IMG/VR virus record: IMGVR_UViG_3300025266_000028
Coordinates: 1-30,912 of that record
Origin: a virus
DNA: 30,912 bases
Strand: one strand, 5' to 3'
Positions 1 through 9,342 of this stretch are shown in pieces; positions within the stretch are counted from its first letter, which is position 1; each line of letters begins with the position of its first letter. Position numbers and translations under genes: made by a program. The notes under the pieces are model-generated. The model had not been told where the DNA came from. It made no database searches and saw only the letters and a program-made list of their open reading frames with translations.

Positions 1-2
1 AT

Positions 3-404
3 TTATTTCGCAAATCAGACAGTTCAGCTAATAGCCTTGGTGGCACAGTTGGTCGAGTTACGTTGCCAGAGATGCAAGGTGGCGATGTTGTTTTTACAGG
101 CAACCAACGTCCGTTAGACTTAGGCAAGTATGTCCTCGTCAAAGCTATTGAGGTGACCGAAGAGGTAACGTCTACTAAGAAGCGTGGCCCAACAACTACT
201 GCGATAGACGGCGACAAGCAAACAGTAACGCTAACGCACACAGCCGTTGATCTTACCACTGCTGAAAAGGCACAAATAGAAATCAACAGGCTTGAGGCTT
301 TGGAGACACCAACTAAATTAGCTGAAGCGGTGCTTACGGATGCGGGCAAGACTTGGTTACAGGACAATCGTAATCTGATTAAGACTGAACTTGATAAGTT
401 GTAG
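3..404 (+). CDS. Truncated virion-region protein, C-terminal part
   Basis: The reading frame is open to the left edge of the window, so the true start lies outside it; the visible part gives about 133 residues. A TTG at 63 could begin a shorter protein, but the frame continues upstream with ordinary codons, so truncation is the better reading. The visible part has a charged middle (KKRGP) and a helical-looking C-terminus ending in ELDKL. No family is recognised. It sits 8 bases upstream of the 763-residue virion protein and shares its strand, so it is probably part of the same structural operon. Function is unknown. Confidence 0.75.
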   Translation, partial: LFRKSDSSANSLGGTVGRVTLPEMQGGDVVFTGNQRPLDLGKYVLVKAIEVTEEVTSTKKRGPTTTAIDGDKQTVTLTHTAVDLTTAEKAQIEINRLEALETPTKLAEAVLTDAGKTWLQDNRNLIKTELDKL

Positions 405-412
405 GAAGTTAA

Positions 413-2704
413 ATGCCTTTGTCGAAGATACAGTTCCGACCTGGGGTTAATCGTGAGACTACGTCTTACGGCGACGAAAATGGTTGGTTTAACTCAGACT
501 TAATCCGTTTTCGAAAAGGTCGTCCTGAAAAGATGGGCGGTTGGTCTCGTCTAAGTAGCAATACCATAGAAGGAACGGGACGGTCTTTGCATACTTGGGC
601 TGCATTGGACGGCTCTAAGTTCATGGGCCTTGGAACGGAAGCCAAGTTTTACATAGAACAAGGTGGTGGTTATAACGACATTACACCTATCAGGTCTACC
701 GCCACTCTTGGATCTAATCCTTTAAAGACAGGATCTGTTGTTTCTGGTGCTACGGTAATTACCGTAACAGCCATAGCACATGGAGCGGTAACAGGAGATT
801 ATGTTACTTTTAGTGGTGCTACGGCAGTGGACGGTATAACCACGGCCCAATTAAACATTGAGCACAAAGTAACAGTTGTTGATTCTAACAGTTATCAAAT
901 AACAACTACAGGTACGGCCTCTTCTGGAACCACGGCTGGCGGTGGTTCCGCTGTTATTGCAAACTATCAGATCAACACAGGTCTTAATACTGTTGTAACA
1001 GGAACAGGCTTTGGAGCGGGTCTTTGGAGCGGTGTAACAACAGGATATTCTCAGACTACCCTTAACGATAGTGGTGGAATAAACGACAGTGTGACCTCGT
1101 TTACCTTAACAAGTGCGACTAACTTTGAAACAGCAGCGACTACAACAAGTGCAGATTTAACCGTTGCCAGTTCTTCTATTACCGTTGCAAATTCTAGCGG
1201 GTTTCCTGCTAGGGGTACGCTTATTATAGGTACTGAAAAAATACGTTACGGAACGAATGTAAGCAACGTGTTTGGTGATCTAACAAGAGCCGATGACGGA
1301 ACGACAGGGGCTACTTCTTCTAGTGGCGACGCGGTTACCTTTGTTGGACTTATGTTGATAGGCAGTGAGTTAATTCAATACACAGGTAAATCTACTCATT
1401 TAATTAATGCAGGTGTTGTTCGAGGTGCTCGTGGAACTAGTGCCGCTTCTCATAGCGACGGAGCAACTGTTAAAGAAGCAAATGACTTTGTAGGATGGGG
1501 GTCATCTTCTAGCACTGCGGCAAACACAGGATCAAACATCCGCTTGTACAGTCAGGACAACTGGGGCGAAGACTTACTCCTTAATGTTTTTGATGGAACT
1601 CCGTACTATTGGGATAAGACACTGGGCCTTGGTTCACGGGCCACGGACCTTGCCTCTCAACCAAATGCGTCTGGTGCTCCTCTTATAACTCGCAGAATAA
1701 TGGTTTCAGGTGCGGATCGACACGTAGTTTGTTTTGGCAGTAACCCTTTAAATGAGACGGCTCAAGACTTGTTGATGGTTCGCTGGTCTGACCAAGAGAA
1801 CCCAGCGGATTGGACACCCACCGCTACAAACACGGCTGGTTCTCAACGTATCTCGTCTGGATCAGAAATTATATCGGCACAAAAGACCCGTCAGGAAATG
1901 CTTATCTGGACGGATACAGCCCTTCATGCCATGCGGTTTACAGGCCCTCCGTTCACTTTTGGTTTCAGTATGTTAGCAAACAATGTGTCTATCATTGGAC
2001 CAAACGCTGTAACAACAGTTGGCGACAAGGTCTTCTGGATGGACCGTGAGAACTTCTATGTCTACACAGGTCGTGTTCAGGTTATTCCCTGTACTCTTCT
2101 CAGATATGTGTTTGACGACATTAACCTAGATCAAAGCTTTAAATGCTTTGCGGCTTCCAACAAGATGTTTGACGAGGTGTTCTGGTTCTACCCTACGGCG
2201 GATTCTACTGAAATAGACCGCTACGTTAAGTTCAACTTTACGGAGAACACTTGGGATCTAGGAACATTATCGAGAACTGCTTGGGTTGACTATGGGATAC
2301 ACAACAATCCAAGAGCTTCTGGAATTTCTAACTCTACAAACTTTGTTTACATTCATGAGACCGGCGACGATGACGATGGCTCTGCTATGACTTCGTTTAT
2401 TGAATCTGCTGACTTTGACCTTGGGGACGGCGAACAGTTTATGTTTGTAAGTCGTTTAATACCAGACATTGACATCACAAGCACCAGTGCTACCGCCTCG
2501 GTAGATTACGTATTGAAGACCCGCAACTTCCCAGGAGATAGCTTGGCTACTAATTCTACTAATGTAGTAACCTCCAGCACTCAGCAATCTTTTCTTAGAA
2601 GCCGGTCAAGGCAGGCTGCGCTACGCATTGAAAGTTCTACGACCAACATAACGTGGACGCTGGGTGATCTTCGCCTTGATATACGTCCTGACGGGAGCCG
2701 CTAA
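413..2704 (+). CDS. Large beta-rich virion structural protein (tail hub/head-stabiliser candidate)
   Basis: A 763-residue protein opening with a phage-typical sequence (IQFRPGVNRETTSYGDENGW). Residues 100-370 are very rich in Ser, Thr and Gly with short alternating beta-type repeats. The C-terminal half carries repeated aromatic blade-like segments (e.g. DKVFWMDRENFYVYTG), which suggest a beta-propeller. From family knowledge, beta-propeller proteins of this size at this place in podoviruses act as tail hub or head-completion proteins such as P22 gp10; that link is inferred from layout and composition, not from a clear motif. The start has a Shine-Dalgarno-like AGGAAG 5 bases upstream. The stop overlaps the next ATG. 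No membrane segment or catalytic motif was seen. Confidence 0.8.
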   Translation: MPLSKIQFRPGVNRETTSYGDENGWFNSDLIRFRKGRPEKMGGWSRLSSNTIEGTGRSLHTWAALDGSKFMGLGTEAKFYIEQGGGYNDITPIRSTATLGSNPLKTGSVVSGATVITVTAIAHGAVTGDYVTFSGATAVDGITTAQLNIEHKVTVVDSNSYQITTTGTASSGTTAGGGSAVIANYQINTGLNTVVTGTGFGAGLWSGVTTGYSQTTLNDSGGINDSVTSFTLTSATNFETAATTTSADLTVASSSITVANSSGFPARGTLIIGTEKIRYGTNVSNVFGDLTRADDGTTGATSSSGDAVTFVGLMLIGSELIQYTGKSTHLINAGVVRGARGTSAASHSDGATVKEANDFVGWGSSSSTAANTGSNIRLYSQDNWGEDLLLNVFDGTPYYWDKTLGLGSRATDLASQPNASGAPLITRRIMVSGADRHVVCFGSNPLNETAQDLLMVRWSDQENPADWTPTATNTAGSQRISSGSEIISAQKTRQEMLIWTDTALHAMRFTGPPFTFGFSMLANNVSIIGPNAVTTVGDKVFWMDRENFYVYTGRVQVIPCTLLRYVFDDINLDQSFKCFAASNKMFDEVFWFYPTADSTEIDRYVKFNFTENTWDLGTLSRTAWVDYGIHNNPRASGISNSTNFVYIHETGDDDDGSAMTSFIESADFDLGDGEQFMFVSRLIPDIDITSTSATASVDYVLKTRNFPGDSLATNSTNVVTSSTQQSFLRSRSRQAALRIESSTTNITWTLGDLRLDIRPDGSR

Positions 2705-2871
2705 TGTCTAGTTTGCTCGATCACAGTATGCCCATGGCTCCAGATGAGTACGATGTCGATACGTTTGTTCGAATTTTGCGTGATCTTGAGATGGCTCTTA
2801 CAAAAATAGACTTTCCTGCTGTTGTTAGCGGAGAAGATGATACCAATGGTTTGAACTGGTTTATGGACTGA
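2704..2871 (+). CDS. Small acidic protein, unknown function
   Basis: A 55-residue protein starting MSSLLDHSMPMAPDEYDVD and ending NGLNWFMD. Its ATG overlaps the stop of the 763-residue gene by one base (TAATG) and its TGA overlaps the ATG of the next gene, so translational coupling on both sides supports it being real. It has one probable amphipathic helix (residues 18-36) and an acidic C-terminal half. Such small acidic proteins between virion genes are often adaptor or assembly factors, but no family is recognised. Confidence 0.7.
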   Translation: MSSLLDHSMPMAPDEYDVDTFVRILRDLEMALTKIDFPAVVSGEDDTNGLNWFMD

Positions 2872-3209
2872 TGGCTTCTGCTTACAAGAACATAGTAACG
2901 ACGGTAGGTTCTACAGGTGATGTAGTCGTATATACATGCCCAGCGGCTACCGAAGCACTTGTAAAGAACATCAATTTATACAATAGCCATACGGCGTCGA
3001 TAGTGGTATTCTGCAAGATAGCTGATAGCTCCGCTTCGGCAACGGTATTTTTGCAGAAGATCACTTTGGCTACGTTGGCCTCTTCTTCTGCTACCGCAGA
3101 CGTGTCGTTTACAGGTCCTTTTGTTTTAGAGACCGGTGACACGCTAATATTTAACTGCGCTACCGCAGCAAAGATTCAAGTCTTTGCCAATGTTTTGGAG
3201 CTTTCCTGA
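2871..3209 (+). CDS. Small beta-rich virion protein (decoration/fibre-like candidate)
   Basis: A 112-residue protein rich in Ala, Thr, Ser and Val with alternating hydrophobic residues throughout, ending QVFANVLELS. The pattern suggests a single beta-sandwich domain, as in capsid decoration or fibre-attachment proteins; this is inferred from composition alone. It overlaps both neighbours by one base (ATGA-type junctions), which places it in a coupled structural operon between the 763- and 565-residue virion proteins. No signal peptide or enzymatic motif was seen. Confidence 0.75.
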   Translation: MASAYKNIVTTVGSTGDVVVYTCPAATEALVKNINLYNSHTASIVVFCKIADSSASATVFLQKITLATLASSSATADVSFTGPFVLETGDTLIFNCATAAKIQVFANVLELS

Positions 3210-4906
3210 TGCTACAACAAACACACACATTATTAAACAACGGCTTGCAATCTTTTGCAGATGCGTCTCCTGATTACGAATTTGCTCCAGTTGGCATTGG
3301 TTCCATGCACGAACAAGCTAAGAAGCTGGCAGAGTACGGTCGGAACGGTGACATATATGTAGTTCACGCTGCGGAAGGTGAGACGGTCATACCCCTAGAG
3401 GTCCTGAACGCAAACCCAAAGATTAAAGAACTTCTCTTTGGTCAGATGCGCGGCATGGGCCTAGATCCACAAGAATTTGTTGTTGGCAGCGAGCTTAATA
3501 GCATTAACCCAGACACGGGCCTACCTGAATTCTTCTTTAAAAGTGTGTTTAGAGGAGTAAAGAAAGCCGTCAAGTCTGTAGCCAAGCTTGCAAAGAAGGC
3601 TGCTCCTATTGCTATACCAATGGCCGCAGCGGCTTTTGGTATTCCTTTTCTAGGAGCCAGCTTTGGTGCAGGAACTTTTGGAGCCAGCTTTATTGGTGGT
3701 GGCATAGGAAGTCTTGTTGGCGGGGCAAGTCTTAAAGATTCACTTAAAGCCGGTCTTATGAGCGGTGGCATAGCAAGTCTTAGCGCAGGTGCTATGGGCG
3801 CATTTTCTAAAGCTCCGGGCAGCAGCTTCGCGGGCAGCCTTAAAAGCAGCTTTACTGGTCAAACTCCTATTTACAACGTAGTAAATGGCAAACTGGTGCA
3901 GCAAGGAACAAAGTATGCAGCGTCTCCTTTTGCTGAAATGCCCGGTAATTTTATGCAAGAAATTGGCCTAACTTCTAGCGCGGCATCGGATGCTGCAAAA
4001 GCTTCTAGCGCGGCATCGGATGCTCAGTTTGGAAACATTTTTGGCACCGGACCAAATCAGAATATTATGAATACAATTACAGGAGAAGGGGCTCCTTTAG
4101 GAAAAACTGCTACTGATATTCTTGACCCTTACTCTAATTTAAAACCCGGATACGATACAGTAGGGCGCGGTAATTCTTACACAGACATATTTGGTCGGGA
4201 AGCGCAGGGGTTCATACCCGATACAGTTTCTGTCCCAAAGAGTCCTAGCCTATCCAGACGAGCTTCTGATTTATTTTTTGGAGCCGACCCTTCTCAAACT
4301 GAAATACTTGAAACAGCAAGGAAAGTGGCTGATGCCGATCCTCTTCTGTATCCGACGGCCAAAGATGCTATTGCAGAAGCTAAAGAGCGACTTGCTCCTA
4401 CTTTGTTCGGTAGTACAGTTGCTAGAAAAGTTCTTCCGACCGCCGGCCTTGGACTTGCCGCAACCGCTGCTCTGGGTGGGTTTGAAGGAAAGCCTGTTGA
4501 AGAAGTTACTAGGGGTGATTTACCGGGTTTTTATAGTCCAACGGGAGTTGATCTTTTTAATAAGAACCAAAGCGCGTACCTTCTTCCTGACGAGGCTTTA
4601 GACTCTACTTTCTTTACCCCTTTAAGCAGTTCTGCTGTTCCTACCGCATATGCTGCCGACGGCGGTTACATAGAAAAGCCACAGGACATGAACAGAGGCG
4701 GAACCCCACAGTTCCCACGTCGCGAGATGCTTATAGAAGGTCCGGGAACAGAGACTTCTGATGACATTCCAGCCATGCTTTCCGATGGCGAGTTCGTTAT
4801 GAATGCTCAAGCCGTCAGAGGAGCAGACCCTTCTGGCAATGGCAACCGGCAGGCGGGAGCCAAAAGCCTCTACGACATGATGCGTAATTTTGAAATGAGG
4901 GCGTAA
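3209..4906 (+). CDS. Virion protein with glycine-rich hydrophobic core and DGEFVM-type C-terminus
   Basis: A 565-residue protein. Residues 40-110 form an ordered head (GDIYVVHAAEGETVIPLEVL). Residues 115-200 combine a Lys-rich helix with a long Gly/Ala hydrophobic tract resembling glycine zippers, the type used by phage proteins that insert into membranes during ejection. The C-terminus carries GGYIEK (from residue 485) and a block with SDDIPAMLSDGEFVMNAQAV, a recurrent ending in uncultured marine phage virion proteins as I recall them. An internal 30-bp tandem repeat duplicates SSAASDA near residue 255. Likely role: internal or tail-associated virion protein; the exact function is unknown. 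The start overlaps the previous stop. Confidence 0.8.
   Translation: MLQQTHTLLNNGLQSFADASPDYEFAPVGIGSMHEQAKKLAEYGRNGDIYVVHAAEGETVIPLEVLNANPKIKELLFGQMRGMGLDPQEFVVGSELNSINPDTGLPEFFFKSVFRGVKKAVKSVAKLAKKAAPIAIPMAAAAFGIPFLGASFGAGTFGASFIGGGIGSLVGGASLKDSLKAGLMSGGIASLSAGAMGAFSKAPGSSFAGSLKSSFTGQTPIYNVVNGKLVQQGTKYAASPFAEMPGNFMQEIGLTSSAASDAAKASSAASDAQFGNIFGTGPNQNIMNTITGEGAPLGKTATDILDPYSNLKPGYDTVGRGNSYTDIFGREAQGFIPDTVSVPKSPSLSRRASDLFFGADPSQTEILETARKVADADPLLYPTAKDAIAEAKERLAPTLFGSTVARKVLPTAGLGLAATAALGGFEGKPVEEVTRGDLPGFYSPTGVDLFNKNQSAYLLPDEALDSTFFTPLSSSAVPTAYAADGGYIEKPQDMNRGGTPQFPRREMLIEGPGTETSDDIPAMLSDGEFVMNAQAVRGADPSGNGNRQAGAKSLYDMMRNFEMRA
3972..4024 (+). repeat. Two 23-bp direct repeats with 30-bp period inside a virion gene
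   Basis: The 23 bases at 3972-3994 recur exactly at 4002-4024. The spacing is in frame and duplicates the peptide SSAASDA within the 565-residue virion protein. The exactness of the copy suggests a recent slippage duplication. Confidence 0.95.
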
Positions 4907-4908
4907 CA

Positions 4909-5955
4909 ATGGCTGAAACAACTATTACAGAACAAATTGTTCGCGAAGCCCCGGAGATTGAAGCCCTAAAACTGGGCTTAATCCAATCTGCTAAAGGTCT
5001 TGCCGATACCCCAATACAGCTTCCAGAGCAACAGATAGCTGGTTTGAGCGGTTTGCAGCAACGTGCAGCCGCAGGTGCAGAGCGGGCAGGCGGTATCGGA
5101 GGTTACCAACAGTACTTGACTTCCGGTTCTGGATCCCTTGGAACTGGTCTTGGCACGTTGGGCACGGCCCTCGGAACATTAGGACAAGCTCAAACACCTA
5201 TTACTGCCGCGCAACAAGCCATCTCAGGTTCTGGTCAACTATTTGCACCAACCGACTTGTCTGCATATACCAACCCATACCAACAGCAGGTTATCGACAC
5301 TACTATTGCAGAGATGAACCGGCAGGCAGAGATTTCTCGCAACAATTTAGCCGCTCAAGGCGTCGGGGCAGGTGCCTTTGGTGGCAGCAGGTTTGGTATT
5401 GCTGGAACAGAACTTGACCGCAACCTAGCTGATTCACAAGCTCGCGCCCTTGCTCAATTAAATGCCCAGAACTACAACCAAGCCCTTGGCGCGTCGCAGA
5501 CTGCCTTTGAAAACCAGCAGAGTCGTCAACAAGCTCAGTCCCAGCTATATGGCGGAATTGCAGGATTATATGGTAACCTGGGTGGGCAGCAGGCTGGGAT
5601 TGGTGGTCAGCAAGCCGGTATTGGCGGTCAGCAACTTGGCCTTGGTCAGTTGGCGCAAACCACAGGATTGCAGGATCTTTCAACCATGCAGCAATTTGGT
5701 CGGGAGCAACAGGCTCAACAGCAGGCTGAACTAGATGCCTCGCGGGCTAACCAGCAAAAACAATTGTATGAGCCATACAGCCGCGTTGCGTTCTTGTCAG
5801 ATATTTACAAAGGTGCTCCTTCTACTAGCCAATCTCTTGGCTCGCAAGTTTCACCTTCTGCCCCAACCCCCTCTGCTTTTCAGCAAGTTGCTGGAATAGG
5901 AACAGGACTTCTAGGAACCGCCGCCGCTGCTAACCAAATTGGCAAACTATTTTAA
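4909..5955 (+). CDS. Gln/Ala/Gly-rich virion protein (DNA-ejection candidate)
   Basis: A 348-residue low-complexity protein. It starts MAETTITEQIVREAPEIEAL, has a Gly/Leu/Thr tract at about residues 65-95 and a conserved-looking centre with TNPYQQQVIDTTIAEMNRQ followed by NNLAAQGVGAGAFGGSRFG. Three GGQQ(A/L)G(I/L) repeats begin at residue 225, and a Gly/Ala hydrophobic C-terminus follows. The central block is one I associate with hypothetical virion proteins of marine podoviruses. Gln-rich helical composition resembles internal ejection proteins, but this is inference. It follows the 565-residue gene by 2 bases and precedes the EF-hand-like protein, so it belongs to the same operon. Confidence 0.8.
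   Translation: MAETTITEQIVREAPEIEALKLGLIQSAKGLADTPIQLPEQQIAGLSGLQQRAAAGAERAGGIGGYQQYLTSGSGSLGTGLGTLGTALGTLGQAQTPITAAQQAISGSGQLFAPTDLSAYTNPYQQQVIDTTIAEMNRQAEISRNNLAAQGVGAGAFGGSRFGIAGTELDRNLADSQARALAQLNAQNYNQALGASQTAFENQQSRQQAQSQLYGGIAGLYGNLGGQQAGIGGQQAGIGGQQLGLGQLAQTTGLQDLSTMQQFGREQQAQQQAELDASRANQQKQLYEPYSRVAFLSDIYKGAPSTSQSLGSQVSPSAPTPSAFQQVAGIGTGLLGTAAAANQIGKLF
5581..5643 (+). repeat. Three 21-bp in-frame repeats encoding GGQQxGx
   Basis: Three consecutive 21-base units at 5581, 5602 and 5623 encode GGQQAGI, GGQQAGI and GGQQLGL. The DNA copies differ mostly at third positions while the peptide is kept, which suggests selection on the repeat rather than fresh slippage. Confidence 0.9.
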
Positions 5956-5967
5956 CAGGAAAGTATC

Positions 5968-6786
5968 ATGCCCGGAATATACGATAGAACAATGTTTAAC
6001 CAGAATATGAACCCACGGCGCATGGCCGGGGGCGGGTCTACCTTTCCAGATCTTAGCGGCGACGGCAACATAACCCAGCGAGATATATTAATGGGCCGTG
6101 GTGTTAAAATGGCAGAGGGTGGCATCATGTCTGCCATGGACGAAGACATGATGATGGACATGCCTGCAATGTCACCGGAACAAGAGGCAATGATATATCA
6201 GGAAGCACAGAACCTTCCTCCAGAAGTCATACAGACCGCCGGAAGCGAACTACAGGCGGCTACGAGTGAGCTTGCTGCGGAAGAAATAGGCAACGCTGTA
6301 AATGAAGAAGTCTCCCGCAGTATCAATAACATGGATATGGCTGGCGATTTCAAAGACATTATGAATTCAGTCTGGGATGAAAACGAGGGTGTGGAAGCAT
6401 ACCGCGCTCGTTTGGCGCAGGTTGTTGGACCAGAGGACGCGCAAAGAACACCAGATTCCGTTCTGGCCCTTGTGCAACCGACCCTGCAACTTGCCCAGAT
6501 AGACCAAGGCATTGGTGCTTTGATGCAAGAAGAGTTAGCAGAAGTCGGCGGGATGGGCGGTGGTATCACCGAACTAGCAGCCAAGAGCGCAGTTTCGGAC
6601 GGAATGGCCGCAGAAACAGGAGCCTTGGTTAACGCTGTAGGGAACATGGCCCAAGGACCAGCCGGTATGATGCCACCGGGACCATCCGGTATAATGGTAA
6701 CTGGAGAAGATCCTATGGGTATGGACCCAATGATGTTACAAGCTATGATGCAGGATGCAGGCCCCATGGGCCAAGGTATGGCTTAA
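5968..6786 (+). CDS. Met/Gly-rich virion protein with an EF-hand-like calcium loop
   Basis: A 272-residue protein. Residues 28-39 read DLSGDGNITQRD, which fits the calcium-binding loop pattern of EF-hand and dockerin proteins, with acidic or polar ligands at positions 1, 3, 5 and 12 and Gly at position 6. The loop is flanked by Gly-rich turns (MAGGG, MAEGG). The middle is acidic and helical (residues 65-200), and the tail is Met/Pro/Gly-rich, ending PMGQGMA. A single loop may bind one metal for folding rather than signalling. Start ATG 5968 is preceded by CAGGAAAG. Gene order and composition place it among the virion proteins; its function is unknown. Confidence 0.8.
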   Translation: MPGIYDRTMFNQNMNPRRMAGGGSTFPDLSGDGNITQRDILMGRGVKMAEGGIMSAMDEDMMMDMPAMSPEQEAMIYQEAQNLPPEVIQTAGSELQAATSELAAEEIGNAVNEEVSRSINNMDMAGDFKDIMNSVWDENEGVEAYRARLAQVVGPEDAQRTPDSVLALVQPTLQLAQIDQGIGALMQEELAEVGGMGGGITELAAKSAVSDGMAAETGALVNAVGNMAQGPAGMMPPGPSGIMVTGEDPMGMDPMMLQAMMQDAGPMGQGMA

Positions 6787-6798
6787 TAGGAGTTATTC

Positions 6799-9333
6799 AT
6801 GGCTGAAACAGGAAACCCAAGGGTTAACTTATTTAAAACCACTTATGACCAACTAGACCAAGACTCAAACAAAGGCATTGCGGGTTTGGATATGGCTAGG
6901 GTTAATCAAAGACAAAAAGACCTGTCTAAATTCTTGGGTCAAACAGATTATTCTAAACAGCTTACTGAAGCACAGGATATGAGCAAGTTGCAGCTTGCCT
7001 TGGCTTTAGCACAACAAGGTTTTGCAGCAGCCGGAGCGCCACCTAAGAAAGGTGAAAATCCTATTTCTACTTTATCAAGAGAGCTACTAGCACCTGTTGC
7101 AGGGACGGCTGGGGCCGTTGCCACCCAGATGATGCAACAGCGCAGGGCTATAGAGAATGCTAAAAGTCAAGAAGAGCGTCAAACGAAACTTGCTTCATTG
7201 CAGCAGGTAAAAGAAGAAACTGCTGCACGTAAAGATCTTGCCTTTAAATTATTGCCTGCTTCTGTACAAGCTCTTATGAAACAAGGAAATCGTGGTTTTG
7301 TTAGAGTACTAGGTGCAGACGGAAAACCAACAGGGGCAGTACTTCCACTACAGTATAACTTTGACGGCAAAAACTACACGGGTAGGACGGTCGGAGGAAC
7401 GGATCAAACCTCGGTTATTCTGGATGGAAAAACTCCTACGCACATTCTTACAAATGAAAGCGGAGACCTTCTTGGCTCTTCAACACAGGAAAAATCTACG
7501 TATAAAGATAACTTAGTAGTCGTTAACAAAGATACAAATAAACCTTTGGTTGACGACCAAGGAAACCGCATACAGGTTACACGTTCAAATAATGTATTAT
7601 TTAAGATTGGAGGCGGTGCCGTACCGTTCCCACAACCAAAGAATACAAAATTAGTTCCGGTTAGCCAGGTTGATAAGTCTGATGCGGGTTCAACAGAGAC
7701 GGACTCTCAGAGAGCAACTGAGAATAACGTAAACTTTATATACTCCTTAATGCCTAGAGTTCAACAAAATCAAATAGACGGTCCTTTTACCCCTTACTCT
7801 CGAAAAGGTGCCTTATACTTTGACCAAGGTGCTTTTGTCGACGGGAAGTTTGCGTTTAGGTTTATTCCTTCCGGAACTAAACCAGAAGAAGCCTTACAAA
7901 AATCTAGGGAAATTAAAGACGAGGCACTTCAAAAACTTATTTTAAACAAGGTAAGAACTATAGCCTCGGTTTCCTTAAAACAAAATTTTGGAGATCAAAG
8001 TGATAGAGTTAAAAGTGATCTAGCAGAAATCGCTATCAAAGAAATTTTATCTATACCACCAGAAGTTCTCTTTGGTGCTAAAGAAAGACCAAGCATAGGC
8101 TACATTCCAAACGCTCTTGCTTTTAATCCTGTGGTGCAGGCAGAAGCAACTAAAGAAGCTTTTCAAGAATTAAAAACAAACCCCGATGCAAATGCTTATG
8201 AAACGTTTGAAACTGTAGTTGAACCTACGAGTAAAGAAGCTTTTAACAAACAAGCCGGGCGTTTAAAAACCGCTATTTCTTTATTTCCGCAAGTCTTTGG
8301 AGACCCTCAGAAACCTTTGGCAGAATCGTATGACGAGGGTTTGGTTCAACGAAGACAAGACATAGAAAAAGTTCTTCCTACTGTGAAATTACTTTTAAAC
8401 ACTTCTCCAGAAGACCGCAGGCAGATCATTATTGAGGCTGTTATTAAACAGGAAGAGAATAGAAACAAACTTCAAAATAGTTCTACCTCAAACGAAGCAA
8501 GAGAATTGTTTAGTACACGACTTGAATTTAGACAAGCTCTTGTCGACTTTCAAAACGCGGCGGCAGAAACTGGAGTGGAAGGTTTTTTCACAGGTACTCT
8601 TGCCGGAGGAGCAGCAAGACTTGGCTTTTCTGACTTTATTGAGGAAGAAGGAGCAGAAGCTTGGAACCGGTTAACCGTAGCCTCCGACCGGTTTCAAGAG
8701 GGGCAATCCCGACGAGTGGGAAAAGAGTTTGGCGATGACCGCATTAGTAATTATGATGCACAAGCGTACAAGAAATTAGTTGCTGATATCAGTAAAGGAA
8801 AACAATTCAATAGAGTTTTAATTAAAGATGGTTTGAATCGTGTTAATAAAGAACTAACCGGACTTATGTCTATTGGTGGAAAAGTTGGGTGGACCGAGCG
8901 TGAGTTAAAGCAAGCAGCAGAAGCTGGAGTAGATTTTTCTCAACTTAAAACCTTGGAAAATTGGCACGGATACGGTTATTACGGGAAAAACCGGTATTCT
9001 AGCACTCGGCAACAGTCCCCGTCTCTTTCTTCAGAACAAATTAAAGTTATCAAAACAAGCGGTCAGTTAAAAGATACTATGTATGGAGGCAAGTACACCG
9101 TTCCTGTAGTAAACTATTCTACAGGTGTTCTTCCTACCTTCCAACGAAGCGGAGCAACAACTTCTATTGGAGCAACAATTCCGGCTACTAAAACAAAAAG
9201 GATGGACCCTCTTGAATTTGAGACGTATGTAGAAAACTTAGCAACAAGCTCAGGCAGTTCTAATAATGAAATGCGTTCTAGAATTGTTAATGGTATATTA
9301 AGTTATAATATTTGGAGAGAAAACCTTAAATAG
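6799..9333 (+). CDS. Large internal virion protein (844 residues)
   Basis: An 844-residue soluble-looking protein with a helical N-terminus (residues 1-150, including QMMQQRRAIENAKSQEERQ), a beta-richer segment at about 170-300, and a long charged helical C-terminal region. No lysozyme or transglycosylase motif was recognised. In podoviruses, two very large proteins after the tail-tube and hub genes are usually internal core or ejection proteins; that order is matched here, since the 1568-residue gene follows 9 bases later. Start ATG 6799 has TAGGAG at 6787-6792. The role in virion core or DNA delivery is inferred from size and place. Confidence 0.75.
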   Translation: MAETGNPRVNLFKTTYDQLDQDSNKGIAGLDMARVNQRQKDLSKFLGQTDYSKQLTEAQDMSKLQLALALAQQGFAAAGAPPKKGENPISTLSRELLAPVAGTAGAVATQMMQQRRAIENAKSQEERQTKLASLQQVKEETAARKDLAFKLLPASVQALMKQGNRGFVRVLGADGKPTGAVLPLQYNFDGKNYTGRTVGGTDQTSVILDGKTPTHILTNESGDLLGSSTQEKSTYKDNLVVVNKDTNKPLVDDQGNRIQVTRSNNVLFKIGGGAVPFPQPKNTKLVPVSQVDKSDAGSTETDSQRATENNVNFIYSLMPRVQQNQIDGPFTPYSRKGALYFDQGAFVDGKFAFRFIPSGTKPEEALQKSREIKDEALQKLILNKVRTIASVSLKQNFGDQSDRVKSDLAEIAIKEILSIPPEVLFGAKERPSIGYIPNALAFNPVVQAEATKEAFQELKTNPDANAYETFETVVEPTSKEAFNKQAGRLKTAISLFPQVFGDPQKPLAESYDEGLVQRRQDIEKVLPTVKLLLNTSPEDRRQIIIEAVIKQEENRNKLQNSSTSNEARELFSTRLEFRQALVDFQNAAAETGVEGFFTGTLAGGAARLGFSDFIEEEGAEAWNRLTVASDRFQEGQSRRVGKEFGDDRISNYDAQAYKKLVADISKGKQFNRVLIKDGLNRVNKELTGLMSIGGKVGWTERELKQAAEAGVDFSQLKTLENWHGYGYYGKNRYSSTRQQSPSLSSEQIKVIKTSGQLKDTMYGGKYTVPVVNYSTGVLPTFQRSGATTSIGATIPATKTKRMDPLEFETYVENLATSSGSSNNEMRSRIVNGILSYNIWRENLK

Positions 9334-9342
9334 GTTCTGCAC

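Noticed and set aside
5303-5683. Minus-strand open frame opposite the Gln-rich virion gene
   Set aside because: It is a mirror of CAG/CAA repeats, with no ribosome site.
6198-6767. Long minus-strand open frame opposite the 272-residue virion gene
   Set aside because: Its composition (Ser, Pro, Ile, Ala runs) mirrors the complement of a Met/Gly/Glu-rich gene; no start signal and no domain.
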